NCBI RefSeq assembly: GCF_010093535.1 | Contig: NW_022985182.1 | Coordinates: 40,150-90,021, forward strand | Length of the DNA: 49,872 nt | Source: Lindgomyces ingoldianus | Lineage: Eukaryota > Ascomycota > Dothideomycetes > Pleosporales > Lindgomycetaceae | Direction: 5' to 3' | In this document: piece after piece, positions 19,572-32,101 of the stretch | Numbering within the stretch: the stretch's first letter is position 1 | Layout: each line of letters begins with the position of its first letter | Notes under the pieces: generated by a model | What the model was told of the DNA's origin: nothing | Seen by the model: only the letters and a program-made list of their open reading frames with translations | Databases searched by the model: none | Made by a program: the position numbers and the translations under genes

Positions 19572-19910
19572 TGTAAGATGTGGAAGTTGAGATGATGGCC
19601 TTCACACAGCGGAATCGATGGCAGGGAGATGCACAGTCGAAGAACCCGATGGTAATATTTTAAGCACTAAGACCGTTGAAAAATCGCCGGTAGTTCCGGC
19701 GCTTATGCTAAGGAAGCGCACGTACTTTGGTCAGCTTAAAGATCCTCAAGTTATAGGACAGAAAACCAACATTAAACTTCTTGGAAGATCAGCAGATCAG
19801 AGACAAAATAATGGGTCTCAGCTGGGGTACTTAAGGAATGGACCGGAGTTCCGGCATACCCCGATCCCTCGCCGGAGCCCCGGAGAGGCTCACGGTGCAG
19901 TCTTTTAGTC
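19572..19910. promoter_or_regulatory. Transporter promoter with clustered CGG palindromes
   Basis: Three inverted CGG pairs lie upstream of the transporter ATG. CGCCGG-TAGTT-CCGGCG at 19685-19701 is a perfect 6-bp-arm inverted repeat (CGG-N5-CCG). CCGGAGTTCCGG at 19843-19854 and CCGGAGCCCCGG at 19872-19883 are both CGG-N4-CCG. The density is high for 340 bp and matches the site in the divergent promoter at 6827-6838. A 96-codon plus-strand frame here (19618-19908) is not considered real. Confidence 0.55.
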
Positions 19911-20549
19911 GCGCCTGTACATTTCCGCTCAGTGCTACGGGCCGGTGATACCTAGGGTCACACCCTGCTGTAAGCTGGTGCTATGTCAGGCTTAAAGGGT
20001 CGAACTGTTGTGGTGGACAAAGAGAGTAGGTGGTAGGGGCTATAGATAAGTAATTTCGAAGAGTTGTTGTAAAGTAAGTGTTAGCGAAAAATAATTAATA
20101 AACTATAAATTATTTTAAACGCAATTTACATAGGCTATATATTTTCAGCTGCTCTATTGCTACTAACTAAAATAAAACTACTTTGTTGTATAGTACTAAA
20201 ACAGATTATGTATCTAGGTTATAATAGACTTTATAGTTAAAGTTGTATTTTACAAGCAAGTAGTTTATATAAGAGAACAGTCTACTCTAATAAAATTTTA
20301 GCACCTTACACTATAATTAATAATAAATCTACTAATTAACCTTTAATACACTAATAGAAAAGATTAAATACTTTTAGCTTTTAAGTAATTTAAAAAGCTA
20401 AATTTTAAGCATTTAAATTACTATAGTAATGTATAAAGTTTTTAAAACTACACTTGTCTAAAAACTTAATAGTAGACTTCTATAATGTAATTATAAAGGT
20501 AACTTATAAATATTAACTAATTTAGAAAAATTAGTTATTATAAAGTATA
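19911..20549. other. Right boundary of the gene island
   Basis: Base composition changes from gene-like to AT-rich between about 19990 and 20060. No gene is seen. From 20060 the sequence is RIP-type (TAA/TAG in every frame). Confidence 0.55.
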
Positions 20550-21649
20550 ACATACACTATAGGCGAGTTGCTTACACACCTAAGTTACTTACTTTTACTA
20601 AGACCCTACTAAACTACTCTTTCTATACTAATACATTTCTAATAACACTACTTAAGTCTGCTAAAATAATGTTTAATACAGCTTATACTTTAAGCTTTTA
20701 AATAAGACATAATACTTTTTAAAGGAATATGCTATATCTATGTATAAGGTTTCTTAAAGAATAATAAATAACACACTAAATAACTTTTATAAGCTAATTC
20801 TATAGCTAACTTATAAAGACTAGATAATAATAAAAATTAAATAATTATTAAGTATATATTTAAGCTATATATATATAAAGATTTTCCTGTTAGCTAGCAG
20901 ATATAGCTAATATAGCTAATCTTTTACACACTAAGTATAATCTAGGCTATGTTAGTATAAACTAGTTTAGTATATTTATAAAGTGTTATCTAAAGCTTAA
21001 AGTAAAGTTTAGGTATAAGTATAACTATAAAAAAGCTTTTTATAAAATTTTTAAGCTAATTTAAAGCTAGTTTAGCTTTATAAAGAATATTAAAGCTAAG
21101 TATAGCATTTAAAATAATAATATGTATAACTTTAATAAAATAAGCTTTATAATAAGCTAGATATTTACTAACTATACTTATGCTTAAAACTTTACTTTAA
21201 GCTTTAGATAACATTTTATACATATACTAAGCTAGTTTATGCTAATATAGCCTAAATTATGCTTAGTGTGTAAAAAATTAGCTATATTAGCTATAGCTAC
21301 TAGCTAAGAGGAAAATCCTTCTATATATAGCATAAGTATATACTTAATAATTATTTACTTTTTATTAATACCTAGCGCTTATAAGTTAGCTGTAAAATTA
21401 GCTTATAAAAGTTATTTAGTGTGTTAGTTAATTATTATCTTTTAAAAGACCTTATACATAGCTATAGCATGTTACTTTAAAAGTGTTATGTTTTATTTAA
21501 AAGCTTAAAGTATAAACTATATTTAACATTCTTTTAGCATATTTAAGTAGTGTTGTTAGAAATAGACTAGTGTAAAAAAAAGTAGTTTAGTAAAGTCTTA
21601 GCAAAAGTAAGTAGCTTAGGTGTATAAGCAACTTGCCTGTAATGTACGT
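20550..21649. mobile_element. Foldback element, 1.1 kb with arms of nearly half its length
   Basis: It begins ACATACACTATAGG and ends CCTGTAATGTACGT, flanked by TA (TATA on both sides). The left arm (20550 to about 21027) and right arm (about 21172-21649) are inverted copies of each other. Examples are TTGCTTACACACCTAAGTTA against its complement at the right end, and TAGCTAATATAGCTAA against TTAGCTATATTAGCTA. The spacer is only about 145 bp. There is no transposase. Its ends and left half match the transposase-bearing element at 24516-26377, so it looks like a non-autonomous derivative of that family. Confidence 0.75.
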
Positions 21650-22129
21650 TATAAGATTTGTAAGAATAATATTTCTAACTTTAATAAAATAAAGTTTTAC
21701 AAAAGTGCTAACAGATTACACTACTAAGCTAGCAAAACTACTAAGCTAGCTAATGTAAGGCTGAGATAGCGCTTACGTGCAACAGGTATACATACTATTC
21801 TGTACGCAACAATTAACTGTTAGTTAATTATTCGCATCTATTTAGTTGTATTAGCGCAGTGGTAAAAAGCTCTGTTCTTACAGCTAACATAAAACATATA
21901 CAAAATTCTTCTTAATAAGCAGCTCTATCTTTAGAACTACTTAATAGAATTAGCTAAAAATCTTACTATAGAGCTACACGTCTATTTATATTATTATTCT
22001 AGAATAGTTAATCTCTAGCTTATATAAGCAGCTGGCTATTAAGAAAAAGGTTTTTTTAGCTTCTACCTTTTTATATCTCTATAGTTGTGTTACGACCCAC
22101 GATTAGGCTATAAGCTACTAACTACAAGT

Positions 22130-24173
22130 TGTAACAATTCTCATGAATCGTTCCATCTCGGGTCGCCCGGAACCTATCCGAAGGTCCCTGTATCGGCTCC
22201 GACCCTGGCTCGACCCTGACTCGACCTGGCCCCGACTCTGCCCTGCCCTCTGCTGTACCCCTATTCCTCTATGTATTTAGTTGCACCTTGCCCCTGTAGC
22301 TAGCTTAGTAGTTTTCTAATATCCTTTTATACAAGGCCTATAGGTGTTAGTAGCATTCCTAGGTTCTAAGTCCCTACACACTTTTATATGCCTCTAAGTA
22401 GATTTCTACTACATTTAGACTTATTATCTTGCCTGTGCTATTACATTATAGTAGAAAACTTACTTTTACTAGTAATAGCCTTATTAATAATATTACACTA
22501 ATTATTTATTTAACTGTGTCTAAGCTCTAAAACATGTTTAATTTAGTTTAGGTTATAATACTTACACACTGTTATATTAAACTATTTAGTCTATAGATAG
22601 AATTTTAAAGACTTTTTATTAACTAAAGCTTTTAGGTTTAGAACTTTTTATCCCTTATAATTAAAATTACTTTTAAAAAAGTTATAAAAAGTGCGCTAAG
22701 GTAGAAACCTAAAGACTACTAATAACTTATTAAAATTAAAAGTAACTACTAATGTCTAACTAACTACTCTTTAATTCTAGAATTAAAATACACTTTAGCT
22801 AAAGTAGGCTCTTTAAAGTTAATTAATAATTTATGTTAACAGCTAAACCTACTTCTATAGCACCTAAAGCTATACTTTTACTTAATTTAGAGTTAACTTC
22901 TAGCAGTATATTTATTAATAATTAAATTATTTAATTATAAGTATAGCTTAAGTAGCTAATTTAGCTAAAAATAGCTAGTTAACTTTTACTAACTACTAAA
23001 TTACTTTTAATAACACTTTACACTACTCTTACTACTCTAAGTGTAAGAGACCTTTTAGGCACTTTTTAGACCTAGTAAATCTACTTTACTAAATATACAC
23101 TTAAGATTAAGATCTTTATAAATAGTAAAAAACTTATGTTTAAATAATAGTAAGCTTTTATTATAGATAAGCTTAATATTAATTTAAATTACTATTAAAG
23201 CAAGTGTGCACACATAGCATTAATATAAAAACACATAGCTAGTATTGCAAAGAATTATTTAGAGCTAGGATACCTAGCTAAAGTAGACTAGTTTTAGTTT
23301 AAAAGTGTAGATAATATAATAAAGCTCTTATAAGCTTATTTTATTACTAGTTAGAAAAAAACTAAGGCATAATAAGCATTCTAGACTTTTAGAATAAATA
23401 AAAAGAAAGCATTTCTTATATTTAAAGCGCGCTTTATTAGTACAGCTATTAAAAAAAAGTATTTTAGTTAGATTAGTTTTTTTACTTATAAAAAAAGCTT
23501 TTTTTTAGCTTATAAGTACTAAAGTATAGTTTTAAATATACCTAGGTAAACTTCTTTAAAGCTATAGTAGCCTACCTTATAGCGTATAATCTAAAAAAGA
23601 GAACTTATAAAAAAAACTTTATTATTTTATCTAAATTATTTTTAACTAATAAATTACACTTACTACTTTAATAATTAATAACTACATATGTAGCATTTAG
23701 TTTAGAGAACACTACTAGTAGTGTAAAGAAATACTTAGTAAGAACACCTAGCTAAATTAGACTAGTTTTAGTTTAAAAAGGCAAAGAATATAATAGCAAT
23801 ACTTTATACTATAATTACTACTAATAAGGACTATTAGTTTATAAAGAGAGGAGAAGTGTAATAATTCTTATAAATTATTCTATCTTAGGTTGCCTAGAAC
23901 CTATATAAAGGGTCCCTATATTAACTCTAACCCTAGCTTAACCCTAACTTAACCTAGCCCTAACTCTACCCTGCCCTCTGCTGTACCCTTATTCCTTTAT
24001 GTATTTAGTTGCACCTTGCTCTTATAGCTAGCTTAGTAGTTTTCTAATATCCTTTTGTACAAGGCCTATAGGTGTTAATAGCATTCCTAGGTTCTGAGTC
24101 CCCACGCACTCCCATATGCCTCTGAGTGGAATCCCACCGCATTCGGACCCATTGTCTTGCCTGTGCCGTTACA
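22130..24173. mobile_element. Non-autonomous LTR element, 2.0 kb, TSD CAAGT
   Basis: LTRs at 22130-22445 (316 bp) and 23857-24173 (317 bp) begin TGTAA(C/T)AATTCT and end TTACA. The 5-bp duplication CAAGT lies at 22125-22129 and 24174-24178. The 1.4-kb interior is AT-rich and shows no gag or pol motifs, so it is a non-autonomous (TRIM/LARD-like) element or is decayed beyond recognition. The LTR contains repeated CTCGACCCTGA-like blocks. Confidence 0.85.
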
Positions 24174-24515
24174 CAAGTGCCCCACTGTTTAGACAGACAA
24201 GGCTAGAACCCCCTAGTCACCCCACCTCTAAGGTCACGTGACCTAACAGACAAAGAATAGACAAACTTGTTAGGCTAATGCACAGCAGAGTGTAGTATCT
24301 AATAAGAGAAGGACGTTTGAGCGCTGTAAGCGCTAATAAGCGCTTCTATGTTAGACGCTTATAACAGGCAACAACAATTAGTCTCTAGAACTCTATATAT
24401 ATAGTTTAGATCTTAACTATTATAGAAAAGTTATAATTAAAGTTTAGTTTATTCTAGTCCTTTACTACATAGACTAAGTAGCATTGCTACTTTATAATAA
24501 AAGTAATACTAATTA

Positions 24516-26377
24516 ATGTACTTCACAGGCAAGTTGCTTACACACCTAAGTTGCTTACTTTTACTAAGACTTTACTATACTACACTTTCTACACTAATAT
24601 ATTTCTAATAACACTACTTAGACATGTTAAAAGAATATTAGATACAGCTTATGCTTTAAGCTTTTAAATAAGATGTAATACTTTTTAAGCAACACACTAC
24701 AGCTATCTATAAAGTTTTTTAAAAGATAATAAGTAACTAACACGCTAGACAACCTTTTTAAGCTAATTATATAGCTAACTTATAAAAAGTAGATAATAAT
24801 AAAAAGTAAGTAATTATTTAGCACATACTTAAGCTAGATGCATAAGAATTTCCCTCTTAGCTAGCAGCTATAGCTAATATAGCTAATTCTTTACACACTA
24901 AGCATAATATAGGCTATATTAGTATAAACTAGCTTAATATATTTATTAAGTGCTACTTAAAGCTTAAAGTAAAGTTTAAGTATAACTATAACTATAAAAA
25001 AAGCTTTTTATAAAAATTTTATAGTAATTTAAAGCTAGTTTAACTTTATAAAGAATATTAAAGCTAAGTATAGCATCTAAAATAATAAACATATACAACT
25101 TTAATAAGATAAAGTTTATAATAGGCTAAATATTTACTAAAGTAGTTATTATAAGTTTAGAGAGATAAGAACAGCTAAAAGTAGTCTAGCTAGGTTACTA
25201 AAAGTAGACAACAGCTATTTAGAGCATTAATGCTAAAGGGTAGGCTATTTTACTTTTTATTATCTTTTAAAGTAGTAATTACTTTTTAAACTAGTATAAA
25301 AAAATCTACTTTAAAATTAAGTTATTATAGTCTTTAAGCGCAGCTAGACTACTAATTAGCTTAGTTTAGACTAGTTAAAGCACTTTAATGTGCATATAAA
25401 AAAGTATACTATTAGTAGCTACTATCTACTAGTTATTAACAGCTATAAAAGCTATAACTTACTTTATTTTTAGTAATACTATAAAAATAATAAATTATTA
25501 TTATTTATATGCTTTTTTACTTATTACACTTTTTATAGCTACTTAATATAAGTTATTTTACTTTTTTAAAAAAAGTGTATAAGCGCTAAGCTAAAAACTT
25601 TATATATAACTAAATTACTTATATTATAAAAATAAAGTTCTTACTATGCTTTAAAGTAGCTTATAATACTATAATTACTTTTAGTAATATTTAAAAAAAG
25701 TTTTAAAGCGCTAGATTAGTTTCTTTTAACTTATAATAAGTTATAATAAGCTTTAATATAAAGTTACACACTTTATTACTACTACTACTTATACATAATA
25801 AACTCTAGCAGTTATAAACTCTAAGTAATACTTTAAAACTTAAGTTATAATTAATATATATAAAAATAAAAATTTAAAAGTATATAAATAAGTAACTAAC
25901 TTTTATAGTTAAAGTGCTTAAAAAAGTTTTAAAAAAAGTAGTAATAATTACACATAAGCTAGTATTAGTGTAATAAAAAATTACTAAGCTTTAAAAAGCT
26001 AATAAGGCTACTATATAATATAAATTACATAAAAAAAGTAAATTAAAGTAAAAAGAACTTTAATAATTTAAAAAAGCTTACACTTAACAGCTTTAAAGAA
26101 GTTTAAAGCGCATAGTAATAAGAAAAAGGCAAAAAAGCAGGTGTAAGCTAAAGTAGGTAAGCTATTCTAAAGGCGCTATAAATAGTGTAATTAGACTAGG
26201 CATAACACACAAATGTGTAAGTAAGAAGTAGAAGTAGTATCTAAATAATATTCTAGGCTGTACTGTACTATATAGTGCTAGAGCGGGTTGTTATAGGCTA
26301 TAATAGAGTTTGTTAGGGTGGGGTCTTAGCAAAAGTAAGCAACTCAGGTGTGTAAGCAACTTGCCTGTGAAGTATGT
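24516..26377 (+). mobile_element. Fot1/pogo-like DNA transposon, 1.86 kb, RIP-degraded
   Basis: Left end ATGTACTTCACAGGCAAG and right end CTTGCCTGTGAAGTATGT are inverted repeats (about 55-60 bp), flanked by TA. Size and TA target fit the Fot1 group of Tc1/mariner. Near the right end a broken zinc-knuckle tail of a Fot1-type transposase is readable (see 26100-26260). The left 480 bp are the arm shared with the foldback element at 20550-21649. Confidence 0.75.
26100..26260 (+). pseudogene. C-terminal remnant of a Fot1/pogo transposase
   Basis: The frame gives a Lys-rich stretch, then a degenerate C-X2-C-X4-H-X4-C knuckle at 26177-26218. The first Cys is now Tyr (TGT to TAT), stops stand at two expected Trp/Gln positions, and TRHNTQMC is readable. 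EVEVVS follows. Fungal pogo transposases commonly end in such a knuckle. The upstream DDE core is too mutated to identify by eye. Confidence 0.6.
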
Positions 26378-29300
26378 TAAATATCTTACACTATATATTC
26401 TTTTATTTTGTTTTATAAGAACTGTTTAACCTAAGCACTTTATACTACTATTAAAGGGTAAGCTATAGTTAGCTAACCCCTTCTATTCCTTAAGCAAAGG
26501 CACAACAGACTGTACACCTGTAGTAGCCTAGCCTCTACTCTCTACTAATCCCTACTCTCCTCTAGGCCCTGCGTACTCTAGAAAATACTAGATCCTTAAA
26601 GTAAAAATTATAACATTAATTACTATTTTCTAATAAAGTATAAATCTTATTCTCTTCTTTTATAAAGACTTATTTATAATAAGAGCTACTTTATTAAGAT
26701 TAACTTTAAACCTAACAGCTTCTAAGTTAGAACTTATAAAGCAGGTAGTAAACTTATAAGTTAAACTCTCTACCTTTTATTATTAGCTTAATAAGTAAAT
26801 AAATATGTTAGTAAAAAGGTTTTTATACTTAGCACTTTTTAAACCCTTTGCTAGTAATTCTTAGAACTTAAAACTCTTTTTTATTTATTACTAACTTTAT
26901 ATACGCTACAATCTAGAAGCCTTTTAAACAAATAAGAAAATAGTTAAATAGATAAGCCTTTACTTAAAAAAACACTAGTAATATAGTTTTAGCCCTACGC
27001 AGATAGTTAGAACTAGTATAAAAGAATAAAAATTAAGCTACATAATTAGACCTAACAAATCTTTTAAAACATTAAGGAATTTAAAAAAGCCTTAAAAGCT
27101 ATCTATAAATAAGTAAATAAAAAAAATAGCGATAAATAAAATAAATAACTTTTAGTAAGAAAAAGAAATAGTATATTAATATGTAGTATAGTTCTAAAAA
27201 CAACAAGCTATATACAGCTAGACAGACTAAAGAGCTCTTTACTACATGTTCTATAAAGAACTTTAAAATTAAATTAAAGATAAATATAAGCACATTAATA
27301 AACTAAAAGAACTAGAGAAGTTTATTAAATTAGCAACTGTCTATAATAACAAACACTAAGAATAAAATCTTAAATTAAAAGAAAAAAAGACTTTAATTAA
27401 AAATTTACTTAAAATTTTAAAAAAAGAGAAAAACACTTTATAAAAAAAACTTAAAAATCTTAGCAAAGTAAAAGCTACTAAAGAAAAGGCTTTAAAAATA
27501 GAGAAAAAAAATAGACTCTCTTTAACACATAAACAAAGAGACTAGCTTAAGAAGAAAGCCTGTCTAAACTACAGAAAAGTAAAACACTTCTGTTAAAAAT
27601 GCCTAGACTCTAGAACTCTAGAAAATAAAGATTTAAGACTAGTAATAAAAGTTATAAGCATAAAAAAAAAGCTTAAAAGTAGATAAAATCTATAATAAGC
27701 TTACTAAAAGACTTTATTAAAAATATAAAATAAACTATAAACTAATAAATTACTCTATAAATTATTAAGAAGTAGAAGTCTAAGATAGCTATAACATTAA
27801 TTTAGCGCTAGAAAAAGCTGTAGTTTATAAAAAACTACACTAATTAATATAGGTTGCAAATTACGTACAAAACATATAAAAGAAAAAAGAAAGGTTTTTC
27901 TTAAAGTAACACATGTTAGAAACACTAGTAGAAAAGCTTACCTAGTAATTTTAGAGCAGTTAGTGCTAGAAGTGTAGAGCTAACTATAAACACTAGTATT
28001 ATAAGATACTATACTAGAAGGTGCCTATTAATAATAATGTAAAGACTTATAAGGTAATTTTAAATATTACTAAAGTACATTATAGCATTCTAAATAAGAA
28101 AGACTAGTAAAGCTTTAAGTAGCTACCTACACTATTACAAACCTCTAACTTATGCTAGAAGAGGTCTAAGACCCTACCTCTAGCATTAGTAGTAATAAGA
28201 AAGGAGCTAGAAACATAACTGCTTAATTAGTATTACATTTTATATAAAAGTAAGTAATATAAAAAGGTCTACTACTGCTATAAAAAGTATCTACTCTAGA
28301 TTATAAAAATAAAAGAATACCTAAGGTAGACACAGGTATAACTAGTACTAGTCTATATAAACCTAAAGAATTGCCTGTTCTTATAGTACCTATGCTTAAA
28401 TAGGTACTGCGTAAAACATTAGCCTACTAAGCACTAGGCTAGGTAGTGGCTAAAGCTAACATAAGATAATAGAACTAGAGATAATATCCTAAGAGAAGAA
28501 CTAATAAAATGTAAAATGCTAAACTGCCTCTATTATAGCTCTAGACTAGACTACAAAAATCTTCTATAGACTAAATGCAGAAAATGCAGAGACTGCGTCT
28601 TTTACTACTTTTAGTAAAGAGCATATTAGGTAAATAACTAACTTCTGCAGCACTTCTAGATAGAGAACTACTAATGCTTAGTAAAAAATTATATAATTAA
28701 AGGCTACTAAAAGTACAGGCTTTAGACAGACTAGATAAAAATATAAAAAATAACTATAAAAAATGTTAAAAATAACAAAACTCTAAACTATAACATTATA
28801 CACTATAATGTAAGAGCATTAGTAGTAGTTAAATAAAGAATTAGCTAAAGCCTTATAACATAGTTTACATTAGAAGAATGTAAAGAAACAGCCTTAATTA
28901 ATAGCAGATGTACATTTACTACTATTAACTCTTAATAGGTAGACTACTATAACATACTATATAAAATAAAGAACTAACTTTTTAAAGTTACTCTTGTAGA
29001 CGCATTCTTAATTAAATTTAAAAGAAGATATATTTATCTTAAAATAACTAAACCTAATTTAGAAACTAAGAACACTTATAACTAAAAACTATTAAGCATA
29101 CTACCTTTTAGAGGTAAGTACTAAGCTATACTAGGCTATAATTAGCTATATAAGCATAACCTAGAAATTAACTAGAAAAACATAACTATCTAGACCTCTA
29201 AATAACATGCAACTATAACTTAGTTAGCATGTTATAGAGACACCTGCCTAGTATTTAAACAAGTAAAATAAGAAGCTAGCTAGTATTCTAAGAAATAAAA

Positions 29301-30446
29301 ACCTAAAAAGTTTCTATGCTAAGAATCTAAAGCTAAGATAATCTAAATAATAAAAAAGAAATTAAAGATACTACACTTAAAAAAATACTTACTAACTAAA
29401 AAGTAGAATAGGCTAGAATATATTAAATAGTATAATAACTAGAGCCTGTAATTTCTAATAAATACAGCAACTACTAAGACATGTTTAAAACTCTTAATAA
29501 TCTAGAAGAACTTCTACTATATTAGCTATAGAACTACGCTATAAACCTAAAACTAAACCTATAGCTAAAGACTTATAAACTAAGACTCTTAATAAAAATC
29601 TAGAAGAAAGCCTTATAAGAATATGTAAATTAAATGCTAGTAAGAGGCCACATTTAAAAGAGCAAAAGCCTTACAGCATTAGTAGTAGTATTTGCAAAGA
29701 AGAAAGAAGGAAAGATTAAAGTCTATTAAGACTACTAAACTTTTAATAATAATACTATCTGTAATTAATTTCTATTCTTTATTATTTAAAACATTATAAA
29801 TTAACTTAGAGAAACTAAATACTTTATAAAGTTTAACATTTAAGATAAGTTTAATAAGATATAAATTAAAGAAGGCTATAAATAGAGAACAGCCTTCTAA
29901 ACCTCTAGCGCACTATATAAGTTACTTATTATGCTATTTAGATTAACTAACGCCCTAGCTATATTCTAAAGAGTTATTAACACAGCGCTTAACCTATACC
30001 TAGACATTTTTATGCTATTATACCTAGATAATGTTCTTATCTACACTAAGCATAATAAACTAGATTACATAGCAAAGGTAAAACTAGTACTAGACTAGCT
30101 ATAAAAGTATAAACTTTACTAACAACTCTTAAAATATAAATTTAATATACTAGAAACTAAGTACCTTAGATTTATTATTAATAGAGAAAAAGTAAAAATA
30201 AATTCTATAAAAGTAGAAAAGGTAAAAGAATAGCTAGTACCTATAAGTGTAACAGAAGTTAGAGGATTTCTTAGTCTAATAGGTTATATGCAATAGATAA
30301 TATAAGATTACTTAAAAATTACACTTCTACTTACTAACACTATATTAAAAGAAGTAGGGCTTAAAAGCAACTTTGTCTAGACTCTTTAGATAGATAAAGC
30401 CTTTTAGAAGCTTAAGAGAATTATAACTAGTAAGCTAGTAGTACAG

Positions 30447-30760
30447 ATGTACAACCTTGTTAGATATGCGCACCTACTGTTAAGACAGGAGGAACGCTTG
30501 ACGAAAGCTGCTACATAGTACAAGCAATAAGCTCGAACAGTATGTTGCTGCAAATTGCTGCATTTTGCAGCATTTTGCAGCATGTTGCAGCATTTTGCAA
30601 GCTGGTCGCGCATAGGGCAAGTGCGCGAGGGACTCGGAGCGGCAAAACAAAAAGCCGAGCAACACGAGTAGAGCAGAAAAAGGATCAATAAATCAATACA
30701 ATCAATCAATCATCCCATACATCATATCCAAACCCATCATTCATCTTAGGAAGCCTAGAA
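30447..30760. mobile_element. 314-bp insertion of unknown type in the RNase H region
   Basis: It is flanked by ACAG at 30443-30446 and 30761-30764. Removing the insert plus one ACAG rejoins the gypsy frame as V-V-Q-C-F-N. It lacks TG...CA ends, obvious TIRs or a poly-A tail. It contains imperfect TTTGCAGCAT units (30545-30600) and an AATCAATC-type run (about 30690-30710). GC content is much higher than in the host element, so it is either young or escaped mutation. Confidence 0.6.
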
Positions 30761-30891
30761 ACAGTGCTTCAATCTGACAAACCTACGCCTTAAAACTAAG
30801 CTACATATAGATGCATTGCTAAGAGCTAAAGAAGCAGTATTTTTCTTAAAGCAGGAAAACAGGCGATAGCACCTAGTAACTTATTATTTAG

Positions 30892-31106
30892 TGTGATGAC
30901 AAGCACTGTCTCTACTACTGTATGGAGCTAGGGAAGCAAGGTAGAGTAGGTCGGCTCTATTTCAGCTAAACTAGGATGGGGAGTGAAGGAGGCGAAGGGT
31001 TTTCGCGAGAGAAAAGCTTGCGCAGCGCCAAAGCGCTAGCGCGCTCGCTTAACCCTTAGCGAGATCATGTAACTAGCAGCGGAGCTTGACAAGCTGCACT
31101 GTTACA
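30892..31106. repeat. Solo LTR, 215 bp, TSD TTTAG
   Basis: TGTGATGACAAG...CTGTTACA flanked by TTTAG at 30887-30891 and 31107-31111. Excision of the LTR plus one duplication restores the RNase H frame (TYYLVKFFLLE). The LTR is GC-rich at its 3' side (GCGCAGCGCCAAAGCGC) and little mutated. No second copy occurs in the window. Confidence 0.8.
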
Positions 31107-32101
31107 TTTAGTAAAGTTCTTTTTATTAGAATAGAACTATAGTATTCTAGATAAAAAACTTAAGGCTATAGTAAATGTACTAAGAGCATAGAAGACTAAA
31201 TTATAAAGAATAGAACAGCGCTTTGTTGTCTTTATAAACTACGCTAACCTAGTTACTTTTCTAATAATAATAAAACTGTTACTAATACATGTATAATAGG
31301 CTATAGAACTAGCCTAGTTTAGTTTTATAATAAAACATGTTATAGAAATAAATAACTAGTAAGTAGACACTCTAAGCTAACGCTTAGACTACTTTAAAAG
31401 AAATTAAAAAAAACATAAAAGAATTTACACTATTTAAAGAAATAGAAGAAAAGCTAGTTTATAATAAACTAGCACTAGAAAAATTAATTACAACTCTTAT
31501 AATAGTAAAACAAGAATAGAAGAACTTTATTAAAGAATACTACAAGGCCTTTATGTTTAGACACCTAGGAATTAGAACACTCTAGAAAAAAATTAATGCT
31601 ATAATTTTTTAAAACATGCCCTAGTTAAAACAACTATGCATAGAAATTCTTTAAAAATGTAATGTCTATAATAGAAATAATTCTAGACAGCATAAGACAT
31701 ATAGTTATTTATAGTTAATTAAAGCCTCTAAACAACCTTAGACTATAATAATAATAGACTTTATTACTAGACTACTACTATTACATAAACTAGGAACAGA
31801 CAGACTTTATAATATAGTAGTAGTTACTCTAGACAAAACAACAAAGTTTCTGCATATATAGCCTACTAAGAAAAGCATTACAGCTAAAGAATTTATATAG
31901 AAGCTAGAACAAAATGTGTTTTTTATTTATAAGTGTCTATAAATTATTATCTTAGATAGAAATAAGCTATTTACAAGTAAATTCTAGAACACTATAATAA
32001 GACATTAAAGAGTAGAACACAGACTATCTATAGCGTATTACCGATAGACAGATAGTTAAACTAAAAGAGTAAACACTAAAATAAAAAAGTATCTAAGAAA
32101 G

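Larger units (their letters stand above)
22088..26615 (+). repeat. 5' LTR of gypsy A, in three pieces
   Basis: Pieces 22088-22129, 24179-24515 and 26378-26615 join to an LTR of about 611 bp, allowing for one copy of each target duplication. The 3' LTR (39303-39329 plus 47954-48541) contains both insertion points uninterrupted: CTAACTATAAGTGCCCTAC at about 47957 and AATACTATTTAAATATC at about 48297. That confirms both insertions. Confidence 0.85.

Noticed and set aside
21846..21890. tRNA-like A-box (TTAGCGCAGTGGTAAAAAGC)
   Set aside because: No matching B-box, acceptor stem or cloverleaf downstream. Likely a chance match or a very old tRNA-derived fragment inside the TIR element.
24511..26380. 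piggyBac-type TTAA target for the Fot1-like element
   Set aside because: TTAA flanks fit this copy, but other copies (20550, 1445, 281) are flanked only by TA, so TA is the consistent duplication.
27099..27293. 64-codon hydrophobic minus-strand ORF
   Set aside because: Phe/Leu/Tyr/Ile-rich by AT bias on the antisense strand of gypsy A gag.
30404..30709. 101-codon minus-strand ORF in gypsy A
   Set aside because: Crosses the junction of the 314-bp insert and reads through its tandem repeat; no coding signature.
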